A stretch of DNA of 45,317 nt from IMG/VR virus record IMGVR_UViG_3300021976_000031, positions 1 to 45,317 of that record; one strand, written 5' to 3'. The stretch comes from a virus. A program made the position numbers and the translations under genes. This document shows, piece by piece, positions 6,794-15,796 of this stretch; positions within the stretch are counted from its first letter, which is position 1; each line of letters opens with the position of its first letter. Below the pieces are notes generated by a model. That model saw nothing but the letters and a program-made list of their open reading frames with translations, searched no databases and had not been told where the DNA came from.

Positions 6794-8643
6794 GTCAACC
6801 GATGTTCGATCCGGCCGCGATCGCCAGAAACGTCAAGTTCCTCCAGGATTATCCCTGGTTCCAGGAGCGTCCGGCGAGCATCACTGAGTTCCTCGGCCCC
6901 CTCTACCTGAATATTGAGAAGGGTGTGCGGCCGGGCATCAAGGAAGAACTGCTCAAGATTTTCGGCCCAGAACCGAACCCTCACCGCGTAGCGGTGTTCG
7001 AAGAGGCCATGTTTACTGGTGCCATCGGCATCGGCAAGACCACTATGGCCTCGATTGTCATCCCATACATGGTCCACCACACTTTGTGCCTTAAGGATCC
7101 GCAAGACTACTATGAGCTCCTTCCAGGGTCGCGTATTGCTTTCATGCAGATGTCAACGTCGGACTCGCAGGCGAAGGAGACTCTTTTTGGTGATATCAAG
7201 GCGCGCATTCAGTACTCGCCTTGGTTCATGAACGCCTGGATGTATGACCCGAACTTCAAGAATCAGCTCAGGTTCCCGAAGGAGATCTGGGTCCTCCCTG
7301 GCAATAGCCAGGAGACCACTTTCGAGGGTTACAACATCCTGGGCGGCATCCTGGATGAGGCTGATTCACACAAGGTGACCGAAGAGAAGGACTACGCCGA
7401 GCAGGGCTTCACCACCATCGACTCGCGTATCCGTTCTCGGTTCCAAGATCGCGGCTTCCTGATGGTCGTCGGCCAGATGAAGAAGGCTGACGGCTTTGCG
7501 GCGAAGAAGTACGCCGAAATGCAGAAGAACGAAAAGGCTCACACAGTCCGAATGGCGATCTGGGAGTCGCTGGGCTGGCGTAAGTTCCTTCTCCCGACCG
7601 GCGAGCGCAATAGCTTCTTCTACGACACGCACCGCAAGGTTGTCGTGCCAAAGGAAGCTGTCCCGCTGCTGAAGACCACCGATTATCTGATCGAGATCCC
7701 GGTGGTCTACCAGAAGCCGTTCGAGAACGCGCCCGAGAAGGCGCTTCGTGACTTGGCTGGCATCCCGCCTGCGATCGATGACCCCTTTATCTCGCTGGTG
7801 GATCGCATCACTGACTGCCAGGACAGATGGGTCGAGATCTTTGGACAGGAGACCCCGGTTGACCAAAATCCGACTCGACCTCAGTTCTTTGACTGGTTCA
7901 AAGGCAAGGACGGACTCAAGCGAGCCCTCGCCATCGACACCGCTATCTCAGGTGATGGCGACGCGCTCGGCATTGCGATGGGGCACGTCCGAGAAGTTAA
8001 AGAGATTGACGGGGAACTTAAGCCCTTCATTGTCTTTGATTGCCTCATGCGCATCAAGGCTGCTCCTGGAACAGAGATCATGCTCGCAGATGTCCGACAG
8101 ATCGTCTACCACTGCACCGACCTCGGATTCAAGATCAAGACCATCACTATGGATGGGTTTCAGTCAACTGACTCGCTCCAGCAGTTCCGCAAGAGACATT
8201 ATCAGGCTGACTACCTTTCTGTCGACCGTAACAAGCTCCCGTACGAGGACCTTCGAGATGCGATCTACGAGGGGCGCATGGCTTTCCCGCGCTATCTCAC
8301 CAAGCTCCGCAAGGGCGAAGACGAGGCAGTCAACATCCCATTCAAGGAGCTCTCGGAGCTTACGGATACTGGAAAGAAGATCGATCACCCGCCGTCAGGC
8401 AGTAAAGATGTAGCAGATGCCATGGCGGCGGTCACATTCATGCTAATGGGTGACAGGAGCTTCAGGAAGGGAGTAGTGTCCGTCTCGTTCAACAGCGAAG
8501 ATAATCTTCAGCCAGTAGGTGCGGCTGGACCAGGCGACGCTCTCATGCATCCTGCACTCGGCGGTTTTGGTACCTTGATGGCTCCGATCCCCCCGTCCCA
8601 AGATGTACTCGGCTTCTTCCCTGTTCCCCAAGCGCCAAAATAG
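6790..8643 (+). CDS. Terminase, large subunit
   Basis: A 617-residue motor-nuclease that cuts concatemeric DNA and pumps it into the prohead through the portal. The ATPase half carries Walker A GAIGIGKTT (77-85) and Walker B ILDEAD (187-192). The nuclease half shows the RNase H-fold acidic residues: D383 in AIDTA, D455 in ITMDGF, and D540 or D543 in SKDVADAM. Length and motif order fit a complete enzyme. The start is GTG, overlapping the previous stop. Confidence 0.92.
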   Translation: MSQPMFDPAAIARNVKFLQDYPWFQERPASITEFLGPLYLNIEKGVRPGIKEELLKIFGPEPNPHRVAVFEEAMFTGAIGIGKTTMASIVIPYMVHHTLCLKDPQDYYELLPGSRIAFMQMSTSDSQAKETLFGDIKARIQYSPWFMNAWMYDPNFKNQLRFPKEIWVLPGNSQETTFEGYNILGGILDEADSHKVTEEKDYAEQGFTTIDSRIRSRFQDRGFLMVVGQMKKADGFAAKKYAEMQKNEKAHTVRMAIWESLGWRKFLLPTGERNSFFYDTHRKVVVPKEAVPLLKTTDYLIEIPVVYQKPFENAPEKALRDLAGIPPAIDDPFISLVDRITDCQDRWVEIFGQETPVDQNPTRPQFFDWFKGKDGLKRALAIDTAISGDGDALGIAMGHVREVKEIDGELKPFIVFDCLMRIKAAPGTEIMLADVRQIVYHCTDLGFKIKTITMDGFQSTDSLQQFRKRHYQADYLSVDRNKLPYEDLRDAIYEGRMAFPRYLTKLRKGEDEAVNIPFKELSELTDTGKKIDHPPSGSKDVADAMAAVTFMLMGDRSFRKGVVSVSFNSEDNLQPVGAAGPGDALMHPALGGFGTLMAPIPPSQDVLGFFPVPQAPK

Positions 8644-8656
8644 AAGGGATCTTGGG

Positions 8657-10345
8657 GTGGCAGACTTTGTCATTACCGACCGTAGAGGTCGCGTAAAGGA
8701 GACCAGAGCCTTCAAGAAGGCCAAGCCTCCGCAGATGGGCGAGAAGTACGGCAACTGGTCTGGCGACTCCAATCTGGTAACACAGTTCCCAGGTGGCGGG
8801 GCGATGGTCTTCAACTTGGACCGGCTCACGCTCCAGGACTTCAGGTCGATGCGGGATCACTACCAGATCAACGCGTCCCTGTCGGTCCTCACGTTCATGC
8901 TGCATCAGCTGTCGTGGCATGTCGAGTCGGAAGAGAAGAAGATCGCGGTCACTTGTCAGGACATCCTCGAGGATGTCTGGACGCGCCTTGTGCGCGCCAA
9001 GTCGACGGCCTTCTGGGCTGGGCGCTCCCCGAATGTTCTCCAGTGGGAGAACAACAACATCAAGGGTCGCGTTGACCTGACCAAGATCAAGGACCTCATC
9101 CCGGAAGACTGTCAAGTCAACTGGAAGACTGTCGAGGGGGCGTCTTCGAAGAACGGCATCAAGCCGAAGCTCAAGATCTACGACGGCATCCGGCAGGTCG
9201 GCTGGCATGAGCCGATCCCCACGAAGGCGACGTACTGGTATCCCCTCCTGATGGAGAACGGGAACTACTACGGCAAGAAGATTCTGCGGTCTGCCTTCGT
9301 GCCGTGGTTCTTCTCGAACCTGATGCACCTCTACTCGAACAGGTACTACGAGCGCTTCGGTGAGCCGCTCCCGATCGGCCGTGCGCCTTTCGATGAGGAA
9401 GTCGACGTCGAGGGCAAGAAGGTTCGTGGCAACCAGCTCATGGGTGCCATCATGCAGCAGATCCGGAACCGCTCGGTAGCGGTGCTGCCGAACACTCGCA
9501 CCGCCGCCTCGATGAACGAGACGAACCCGCAGTTCGACTACCAGATTGAGTACCTCGAGTCTCAGATGCGAGGTGTCGACTTTGATCGATACATCACACG
9601 ACTTGACGAGGAAATTACTCTCGGACTATTTACGCCTCTGCTTGTTACTCGCACAGCGGATGTCGGCAGCTATAACCTGGGTGTCGGCCACATGCAGACG
9701 TATCAGTGGATGCTGAACGCGATCGCCATGGACTGGACGGAGTACATCAACAAGTACATCCTCGGTCCGATGGTCGACTTCAACTTCAGTGAGCGGGCGC
9801 CTCGTGCCAAGATCGTATTCCGCAAGCTCGGCGCAGAGTCTGCCGACACGATCCGGGCGATCGTCACGGCGCTCATCGGCAACGGCTCGATCAAGCCTGA
9901 CATCACCGAGCTCGGTGAAATGGCCGGTTTGACGCTGAAGGAGGTCCAGCAAGTCACCGCTGACCCCAATGCGGACCCGAACGCTGATCCTAACGCCGAT
10001 GACCCGGCAAAGCGTAGGCGCAGCGGCCCCCGTGGAACCGACGAACCACGGGCCACGACTAAGGACGTGACCGCACGTGTCCGCAAGCAAGCTGAAAAGG
10101 CTTTCAATGCCGGGGAGTTCGGGTCTGGGTTCACGCCTAGCTTCGGCTATGAGCGACGGCTTACGGAGAGTCTCAGCGCTGCTGGCGTTGATGACGCAGC
10201 CTCAGCGGTCAAGCGCCTCTACGGCCGACTCGGTTCGTGGACTGGTGAAGTAACCAAGATGACCGCATACAGCTCAGTCGACGGCTTCATGTCTGAGTTC
10301 GAGAAGGCGCTGGACTACCAGTTGGAGGAGCTGGTAGCGGCATGA
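8657..10345 (+). CDS. Portal protein
   Basis: A 562-residue protein, or 580 residues if the in-frame ATG at 8603 is used. I prefer GTG 8657 because AAGGGA lies 7 bases upstream and the gene then follows the terminase stop without a 41-base overlap. The product forms the dodecameric DNA channel at the capsid vertex. Features fitting a portal of the DUF935/Mu gp29-like type are the early INASLSVLTFMLHQ helix, the SNRYYERFGEPLPIGRAP segment and a long helical stem, placed directly after the terminase. The C-terminal part contains a short tandem NADP repeat (about residues 433-446) followed by a basic segment KRRRSGPR. The stop overlaps the next gene's ATG. Confidence 0.88.
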   Translation: MADFVITDRRGRVKETRAFKKAKPPQMGEKYGNWSGDSNLVTQFPGGGAMVFNLDRLTLQDFRSMRDHYQINASLSVLTFMLHQLSWHVESEEKKIAVTCQDILEDVWTRLVRAKSTAFWAGRSPNVLQWENNNIKGRVDLTKIKDLIPEDCQVNWKTVEGASSKNGIKPKLKIYDGIRQVGWHEPIPTKATYWYPLLMENGNYYGKKILRSAFVPWFFSNLMHLYSNRYYERFGEPLPIGRAPFDEEVDVEGKKVRGNQLMGAIMQQIRNRSVAVLPNTRTAASMNETNPQFDYQIEYLESQMRGVDFDRYITRLDEEITLGLFTPLLVTRTADVGSYNLGVGHMQTYQWMLNAIAMDWTEYINKYILGPMVDFNFSERAPRAKIVFRKLGAESADTIRAIVTALIGNGSIKPDITELGEMAGLTLKEVQQVTADPNADPNADPNADDPAKRRRSGPRGTDEPRATTKDVTARVRKQAEKAFNAGEFGSGFTPSFGYERRLTESLSAAGVDDAASAVKRLYGRLGSWTGEVTKMTAYSSVDGFMSEFEKALDYQLEELVAA

Positions 10346-10641
10346 CCTCACTCGCAAGCAGGAAGACGACGCATGACTTGAGATGCTCTTGTCGGCGTCG
10401 TCCCCTGCTTGCCCTGTACGGCGTAGACCCTCGGGGTCGCCTGTATATCGAGATGAAGGTGTACAAGCAGCAGCAGGTTTACGGGCACATGCTGGTCACA
10501 CTTCGCAGTGGGGAGGTTAAGCTTTTCTGCCGAGAATGCCACAGGTGGTACACCGTCACAGTGACAGAAGAGGCGACTGCCATACTGGAGGAAATCAGCA
10601 GTCCTGCACCAGAAGAAGCGTCGGATAACGAAAATCCGTAA
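10342..10641 (+). CDS. Small zinc-ribbon protein (Com-like)
   Basis: A 99-residue protein whose ATG overlaps the portal stop by 4 bases. It has C-x-C near the N-terminus (RCSC, residues 15-18) and C-x2-C (FCRECHRW, about 63-70), with a beta-rich segment between them. The layout resembles Com-like zinc-binding regulators of phages and short zinc ribbons in general. In phage Mu, Com activates mom translation, but no mom-like gene is visible here. A role in head assembly is equally possible given the location between portal and protease. Confidence 0.6.
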   Translation: MTSLASRKTTHDLRCSCRRRPLLALYGVDPRGRLYIEMKVYKQQQVYGHMLVTLRSGEVKLFCRECHRWYTVTVTEEATAILEEISSPAPEEASDNENP

Positions 10642-10684
10642 TGCTTGCCGGGGCACCATCCTACCGAGTAAGGTATGCGACGAG

Positions 10685-11920
10685 ATGAGTACTACAACCC
10701 TGAGCCGAAGCGACCGGATGAACACAGTTCTGTTCTCCGGCCAAAGCTTTGCGCCCGCCGACGTTGGCACCGAGATGTTCAAGAAAGACAACGGTGTTCT
10801 CGTCGTCAGGCGCAAGCCGGTCTTCCGTTCCGGAACCTTCCGTGACAGCGCGGGGATTCAGTCGACGTGGGAACCTCTCCACATCGACATGATGATGAAT
10901 CACTTCAAGATGTTGCGAGAGCGGAACATCCTCAGTGATGTCCCGGTCCGTGATGGTCACCCAGGTTGGATCATGTCCGGCCAGGAGGGCAACGGAAAGG
11001 TCATCGGTTGGCACACCGACCTTGGTTCCGAAGAGCTCGAGATCGCGCAGGGGAAGTTCACCTTTCTTCTGGCGGACTACGAGCTCACGGACGAGGAAGG
11101 TAAGGCCAAGGAGCAGAGCGGCACTTACCGCAACAGGTCTTCCGAGATCGGCGAGTATCACACCAACGACGAAGCGATGTTCTGGCCCGTTTACATGGGC
11201 GTGGCCATGGTCGACTTCTCGGCGGTCGAGGGACTGAACTTTTCGAAGTTCAGTGCCACGAGTGAGCTCAAGACTCCTGAAGGCAGAGTTTTCCACGTGT
11301 TCATGGACGAGAAGGAGGCACCTGCAGTGAGCGGCGCCCAAGCACTACCCACCGGCCAGGCGGCGCCAGCTGCACCGCCCGTGGTTCCGGTTGTCCCAGC
11401 GGCCCCGGCCGCACAGCACGCAGCTCCGGTGACCCAGCCGTTGCAGTTCACGCTGAACGGCGCGGTCACCACGGACTTCGCGGCTGTCCAGACCCACATC
11501 AACACCCTCGAGCAGTTCCGTCAGGAGACGGAGACGTCGGCGGTCGAGAGCTTCGTTCGCGGACTCGCGACTCCCGAGGGAGGCAACAAGCTCCTGGCCT
11601 CGGCCGTCGAGGCCACTCTCGTCTGGGCCAAGACCCAGAACCCCGAGCAGTTCACCGCTTGGAAGGCGCTCCAGGAGGCCACTCCGGCTCACCCGATCGT
11701 CGGCCAGCAGTTCGGCAACACCAACCAGGCCAACGAGGGGAACGGCGCTCAGCCGAACCAGGCGACGGCCGACATGCTGCAGGAGTACGAGGATGCCTGT
11801 GCGATCGTGCGTATGCATCAGCGAGGCAACATGAAGCAGGCCGACATCGAGAAGCTGCCATCCTGGGTGAAGATGAAGGCCCTCGAGCCCCAGGTCCAGG
11901 CCGCGCAGGCGCAGAGCTAG
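10685..11920 (+). CDS. Capsid maturation protease fused to scaffold
   Basis: A 411-residue protein between portal and decoration/capsid genes. The N-terminal 200 residues resemble Mu gpI-type prohead proteases: VPVRDGHPG (a candidate catalytic histidine), the GWHTDLG turn and the YRNRSSEIGEY segment containing the conserved serine region. Residues about 215-255 are an Ala/Pro linker. The remainder is helical and acidic, as expected for a scaffolding segment removed during maturation. A second ATG 11 codons downstream is possible. Confidence 0.75.
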   Translation: MSTTTLSRSDRMNTVLFSGQSFAPADVGTEMFKKDNGVLVVRRKPVFRSGTFRDSAGIQSTWEPLHIDMMMNHFKMLRERNILSDVPVRDGHPGWIMSGQEGNGKVIGWHTDLGSEELEIAQGKFTFLLADYELTDEEGKAKEQSGTYRNRSSEIGEYHTNDEAMFWPVYMGVAMVDFSAVEGLNFSKFSATSELKTPEGRVFHVFMDEKEAPAVSGAQALPTGQAAPAAPPVVPVVPAAPAAQHAAPVTQPLQFTLNGAVTTDFAAVQTHINTLEQFRQETETSAVESFVRGLATPEGGNKLLASAVEATLVWAKTQNPEQFTAWKALQEATPAHPIVGQQFGNTNQANEGNGAQPNQATADMLQEYEDACAIVRMHQRGNMKQADIEKLPSWVKMKALEPQVQAAQAQS

Positions 11921-11932
11921 GAGATCTGACCC

Positions 11933-12418
11933 ATGGCAAGCTTCAACAAGCAGGACGTGGCCGACCGGTCGCCGTTCGGCATCAACGAGTACCTTCGCTC
12001 CACCGAGGGGATGAAGTTCGAGTCGTACACGCTGGCCGCCAGCACGATCCGGACTCAGACCGTCGATGGAGTCGCGGGCATGAAGATCGCCCAGCGCGGT
12101 CTCATCCTCGCGAAGATCACGTCGGGCGCGGAGTCCGGCAAGGTCGGACCGTTCGTCGCTCCGACCACCGATGTTGTCGACGGTCGTCAGGTCGTCGCGA
12201 ACATCGTTGGCATCCTCGAGACCTTTCTGCCCTGGCAGACGATGGATCGAGACGTCGAGATCGCCGCGAACTACATGTGCGCAGCGGTCCAGGCGTGGTG
12301 CCGTGAATACAGCGGCAACCTCGCCGCGACGACCGAAGCTGCCCTGTCGAACACGACTGCGGCTGCCATGATCGGTGGTGGCGCCGCAGGCAAGGGCGTC
12401 TCCATCCTGTTCAAGTAA
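11933..12418 (+). CDS. Head decoration protein
   Basis: A 161-residue protein immediately before the major capsid gene, where decoration proteins of the lambda gpD type usually lie. The sequence is beta-rich with many Ala and Gly, and GVAGMKIAQRGLILAKITSGAE fits the gpD-like core. It would sit at capsid threefold axes and stabilise the filled head. GAGATCTG upstream provides a ribosome binding site. Confidence 0.75.
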   Translation: MASFNKQDVADRSPFGINEYLRSTEGMKFESYTLAASTIRTQTVDGVAGMKIAQRGLILAKITSGAESGKVGPFVAPTTDVVDGRQVVANIVGILETFLPWQTMDRDVEIAANYMCAAVQAWCREYSGNLAATTEAALSNTTAAAMIGGGAAGKGVSILFK

Positions 12419-12433
12419 GGGAGGTAGCCTCGA

Positions 12434-13717
12434 ATGGGTAACACCAAGCTCGTCACGTCAGGCAACATCAACGCCTTCGCGGCGGCGATGGCTGCCTTCT
12501 CGGCCGCCGGTGGCGACCCGACGCAACTGGCGCAGTTCGCTGCCAGCCAGGTCGGGCCGGATCGCCTGGTCCGCAAGGAGGTGGCTCTCGGCACGGTGCG
12601 AGAGATCCTGCCTCCGACCAACCACATCGGACTGTCGTTGGCCCCCTGGCTGGAGGTCGCGTCTGATGACGTGATCTTCAACTACGCCAAGGGTCTGACC
12701 GATGGTCTGGCCCCGGCACGCGCCGAGGACGCCGAGTCCGAGCTGAGCTTCAAGGACGACGTGTTCCCCGGTCAGGGCCGTGCATCGATCATTGACTGGG
12801 CGCACAAGACGCGCTACTCGGCGTCGGACGTCTCCCGTTACCGGGAGATGAACCGGATCCTCGAGATCATGCGGGACACGAACTCCCTCCCGCTGACCGT
12901 CACGTCCATGATGGACGACTGGGCGACCAAGATCGCCAAGGACACCGCGCTGCGTCGTCGGAAGCTCGACAACCGGCTCGAGTGGATGACGATGACCTCG
13001 ATCGCCACCGGCGCACTGGCGTACAACGACGGCAAGATCAAGTTCACCGTCCCGTGGGGTCGGCCAACGACTCAGGAAGCTGGGCACGTCGACAACGACC
13101 TCGGGTCGTACGTCCTCAACGGCGTGGTCGACTGGTCGGGCGTCTCGTTCGACCCGATCGGATTCTTCCTGGCGGTCCAGGAGATGATGTACGACCTGTA
13201 CAGCGTCCGGATCGACCGGGTCCTGTGCAGCCGCAAGGTCATGAACCGGATCATCGCGTCGGACAAGTTCGCGCAGCGTTCCGGCCTCATCGTGCCGAAC
13301 GGCTCGGGTGGCATCGCGACGGCTGACCCCAACTACGTGATGGACGGCTGGGGACCGGCGGCGGCCCTCCAGGTTGTCACGAACGCGACCGGGATCAGCT
13401 TCATCGAGTACGACTCGGTGTACCGCACGCGGCCGGTCGGCAGCTCGACGGTCACGAACAACCGCTTCATGCCGGAGATCGAGATGGTGTTCCTCCCCAA
13501 GGAGGACGACATCAACCAGTTCGACGACACGGAGATCGGCTTCGGCAAGATGCTCACCGCGCCGCACCCGGAGGGGAACTGGACCGCCGGGTTCTACGAG
13601 TGGGAGAAGGACCGGACCGACCCCTGGGGCTACGACGTGGGCACTGGCGTCAAGGCCTTCCCGGTCTTCCTGCACATGGACAAGACCTACGCAGTCAACG
13701 TGGATCTCATCCCGTGA
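12434..13717 (+). CDS. Major capsid protein
   Basis: A 427-residue protein after the decoration protein, preceded by a strong GGGAGGTAG ribosome binding site. The N-terminus is Ala-rich and helical. The central and C-terminal parts fit HK97-fold capsid proteins, closest in style to lambda gpE/Mu-type: the FPGQGRASIIDW segment, a region with RVLCSRKVMNRII, and a C-terminal block with MPEIEMVFLPKED. Codon usage is strongly biased to C/G endings, as expected for the most abundant protein. Confidence 0.88.
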   Translation: MGNTKLVTSGNINAFAAAMAAFSAAGGDPTQLAQFAASQVGPDRLVRKEVALGTVREILPPTNHIGLSLAPWLEVASDDVIFNYAKGLTDGLAPARAEDAESELSFKDDVFPGQGRASIIDWAHKTRYSASDVSRYREMNRILEIMRDTNSLPLTVTSMMDDWATKIAKDTALRRRKLDNRLEWMTMTSIATGALAYNDGKIKFTVPWGRPTTQEAGHVDNDLGSYVLNGVVDWSGVSFDPIGFFLAVQEMMYDLYSVRIDRVLCSRKVMNRIIASDKFAQRSGLIVPNGSGGIATADPNYVMDGWGPAAALQVVTNATGISFIEYDSVYRTRPVGSSTVTNNRFMPEIEMVFLPKEDDINQFDDTEIGFGKMLTAPHPEGNWTAGFYEWEKDRTDPWGYDVGTGVKAFPVFLHMDKTYAVNVDLIP

Positions 13718-13914
13718 GTGCCAACCTGACCGCAGTCAACTTCGAAGACGGCGCCAACAACCTTCGGATCTTCACTCGGACAGGTGCTGACTACACCGCC
13801 ATCGACTTCGAGTTCCAGGCCGACGGGGTGGCGTTCACGTACCAGGGCGGATCGGGTGTCGTGAAGATGCTCGTTCCGTGGTCAAACGTCAGCTACATCG
13901 AACAGGTGGTGTGA
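13714..13914 (+). CDS. Small head-region protein
   Basis: A 66-residue protein starting at a GTG that overlaps the capsid stop (GTGA). A longer reading from 13600 would lie inside the capsid gene and is unlikely. The product is beta-rich (NLRIFTRTGADYTAIDFEF, VVKMLVPWSNVSYIEQV) and resembles small SH3-like accessory proteins found after capsid genes. No specific function can be assigned. Confidence 0.7.
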   Translation: MSANLTAVNFEDGANNLRIFTRTGADYTAIDFEFQADGVAFTYQGGSGVVKMLVPWSNVSYIEQVV

Positions 13915-13916
13915 AC

Positions 13917-14135
13917 ATGGCGAAGGGATACGGAGGCGGAACCGGCGTCGGAACTGGCGGCGGAGTCACCATCCGCAAGACGACGGCTCGCCGGGGCAGT
14001 CGCACGAGTCTCGGCAAGGCAGTCGGTGTGGCCTCGATCGGCTACCCGAGTTCCAGCACCGGGAAGCTGTCGCTGCCGAAGCGCCAGCGGGTGACCCAGC
14101 GCAAGCAGGCCACCTCGACCAGCACGACCAGCTGA
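13917..14135 (+). CDS. Gly/Ser/Arg-rich small basic protein
   Basis: A 72-residue protein starting 2 bases after the previous stop. It is rich in Gly (GYGGGTGVGTGGG) in the first 20 residues, then basic (RKTTARRGSRTS, PKRQRVTQRKQ) with a Ser/Thr tail. It is probably disordered and may bind nucleic acid or the capsid interior. No family was recognised. Confidence 0.65.
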   Translation: MAKGYGGGTGVGTGGGVTIRKTTARRGSRTSLGKAVGVASIGYPSSSTGKLSLPKRQRVTQRKQATSTSTTS

Positions 14136-14150
14136 TCGTCCTGATCACAG

Positions 14151-14189
14151 AACGGGGGACTGGAGAGAGATAGTCTCCGGTCCCCCGTT
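14151..14189 (+). terminator. Long hairpin after capsid genes
   Basis: AACGGGGGAC (14151-14160) pairs with GTCCCCCGTT (14180-14189). Inner GGAGA/TCTCC pairs across one T-G wobble, giving 16 pairs with a 7-base loop. No T run follows, so it may be a partial terminator or an mRNA-stabilising hairpin that keeps capsid transcripts abundant. Confidence 0.6.
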
Positions 14190-14212
14190 CGCTTCGAGAA
14201 ATGAGAGAGGGA

Positions 14213-14758
14213 ATGGCAGACAAGCCAGACGAGAAGGACGAGCCGCAGGACGTCAGTGCGTACCTGGGCGTCGATCCCATCTACATGAACCACTCGGACG
14301 ACCGCAACAAGCCCTTCCGGGCCGAGGAGGTGGACGAGGACCCCGAGGGTGCCGTCCAGTCCAACGAGGAGGTCGTCTCCACGGAAGACGTCGCGTACTC
14401 GCACCAGGAGTGGACTCGCGAGGACGCGGGCCAGGATCCGGTCACCGGCGTGCCGCTGGACATCTCCGAGAAGGATGCCTTCGACGCGAAGCGCGAGCAG
14501 TACAAGGATCCGGCCTGGGGTCCGAACGTGCCTCACGCGATGACCGGCAAGGACGAGGGTTCGAGCGAGGCGCCGGTCAGCAACGAGACCGACGAGGAGT
14601 TTGCCGCTCGGGTTGCCAAGGCCAACGAGCAGAACAACCAGGCAACCGGCACCGGCTCGACCGACGAGGTCAAGGCCGATGGCACGACCGGCAGTACCCC
14701 CAGTGCGCCATCGGCTCCGGCTGCTGCGAAGAAGACCGCAGCAGCGGACAAGAAGTAG
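14213..14758 (+). CDS. Acidic, largely disordered head-region protein
   Basis: A 181-residue protein. The ATG at 14213 is preferred over 14201 because GAGAGGGA sits directly before it. The sequence is dominated by Asp, Glu, Ser, Pro and Ala, with a low-complexity end GSTPSAPSAPAAAKKTAAAD. One more ordered segment (VSAYLGVDPIYMNHSDDRNK) lies near the start. It follows the capsid gene and a hairpin, so it is a late structural or assembly gene, but no family was recognised. Confidence 0.75.
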   Translation: MADKPDEKDEPQDVSAYLGVDPIYMNHSDDRNKPFRAEEVDEDPEGAVQSNEEVVSTEDVAYSHQEWTREDAGQDPVTGVPLDISEKDAFDAKREQYKDPAWGPNVPHAMTGKDEGSSEAPVSNETDEEFAARVAKANEQNNQATGTGSTDEVKADGTTGSTPSAPSAPAAAKKTAAADKK

Positions 14759-14771
14759 TCAGGAGACTGGG

Positions 14772-15275
14772 ATGGCCTACTGCGAGGCGAGCGACCTGCT
14801 CATCGGAAACATTCCTCTGTCGACCCAGTACGGGGATGGCACGGGGTTTGCAAGCACTGCCGCTGACGAGATGGATGTTGTCCTCGGTCAGCTGTACGTG
14901 ACTCCGATTGTGCTGGACGACACCCCCGCAAACCGGCCATCCCAGCTCTGGCTGAAGACGTGCAACAAGTTCATTGCTAGTGGCCGTCTGATTCTGGACA
15001 TTGCCATCTCAGCTGAAGACGACAACCTGAACGCATACGGACTCAGTATGCTGAACCAGGGACTCGCCATGCTGAAGGCGATCCAGGATGGGGCAGCTTC
15101 TATCACGGGCGCAATCCCCCTTGACCCCAATGCTGGCGCATACCAGACTGGGCCGATGATCTTCAACGAAGACTCGCACAGCCTGGTCCAGGCTGGTTAC
15201 GAGTTCCTGCTCGACCCGTTCGCGACCATCTCCTGGCCGCCGGTAGTAGGATCTCAAGTAAGGCCGTACCTCTGA
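14772..15275 (+). CDS. Head-tail connector (head completion) protein
   Basis: A 167-residue protein with GGAGACTGGG before its ATG. Its position between capsid and tail-completion genes matches the adaptor that docks under the portal. It starts MAYCEASDLLIGNIPLS, similar in style to head-tail adaptor proteins whose first helix begins with residues such as Y-T-DL. The rest is helical with an acidic patch. It overlaps the next gene in a TGATG. Confidence 0.65.
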   Translation: MAYCEASDLLIGNIPLSTQYGDGTGFASTAADEMDVVLGQLYVTPIVLDDTPANRPSQLWLKTCNKFIASGRLILDIAISAEDDNLNAYGLSMLNQGLAMLKAIQDGAASITGAIPLDPNAGAYQTGPMIFNEDSHSLVQAGYEFLLDPFATISWPPVVGSQVRPYL

Positions 15276-15796
15276 TGGCCAAGCGTGGAACTTACATCGA
15301 CATCGACCTCACTGGTGATTCCAAGTACGTCAGTGACATGATCGATCATCTCGACCGGAAGCTCGGACCACAGGGCCTGACGGCATTTCTTTCCATGACC
15401 GTCTTTCCTTACTTGATCAACCGCGCCAAGCAGAGGTTCCAGGATGAGGGCGATGACGTGGTTGGTAAGTGGACTCCTCTCGCGCCTGCTACGGAGGTCA
15501 TCCGGCAGCAGATGGGCTACGGGGGGGCGCATCCCATCAACGTCCGGACTGGAGAGCTCGAGAGGTATATTACTCAGGGTTCCGTGTCAGCATCCGTGCA
15601 AGCATCCCCGATGGGGGCCTTTCTGCAGCACCCCGCTAGTGCACCGTCAGGCAAGCTGAAGAGTAAGGTCAAGACGGCCCAGCAGGGTGATCCAAGCTTC
15701 CGACGGGGAGTCCCGCCCCGTCCGGTTCTCGGCATGAATGAGGTTGACCTTGGTTACGTCATGACTGCCCTGGCATTCTTTGTGGGGTCGCCGTGA
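15275..15796 (+). CDS. Tail completion / virion morphogenesis protein (Mu gpG-like)
   Basis: A 173-residue protein overlapping both neighbours (TGATG at its start, GTGA at its end). The segment GKWTPLAPATEVIRQQMG, then VRTGELERYIT and the PPRPVLGM near the C-terminus are the pattern of the Mu gpG/HK97 gp10-type morphogenesis family, which caps the tail or joins it to the head. Confidence 0.75.
   Translation: MAKRGTYIDIDLTGDSKYVSDMIDHLDRKLGPQGLTAFLSMTVFPYLINRAKQRFQDEGDDVVGKWTPLAPATEVIRQQMGYGGAHPINVRTGELERYITQGSVSASVQASPMGAFLQHPASAPSGKLKSKVKTAQQGDPSFRRGVPPRPVLGMNEVDLGYVMTALAFFVGSP

Noticed and set aside
8603-8656. ATG at 8603 as portal start
   Set aside because: It would overlap the terminase by 41 bases without a ribosome site, whereas GTG 8657 has AAGGGA upstream.
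12458-13675. Long 405-codon leftward frame opposite the capsid gene
   Set aside because: A shadow of strong C/G third-position bias in the capsid gene; the product is Arg/Val/Asp-rich and unlike a real protein.
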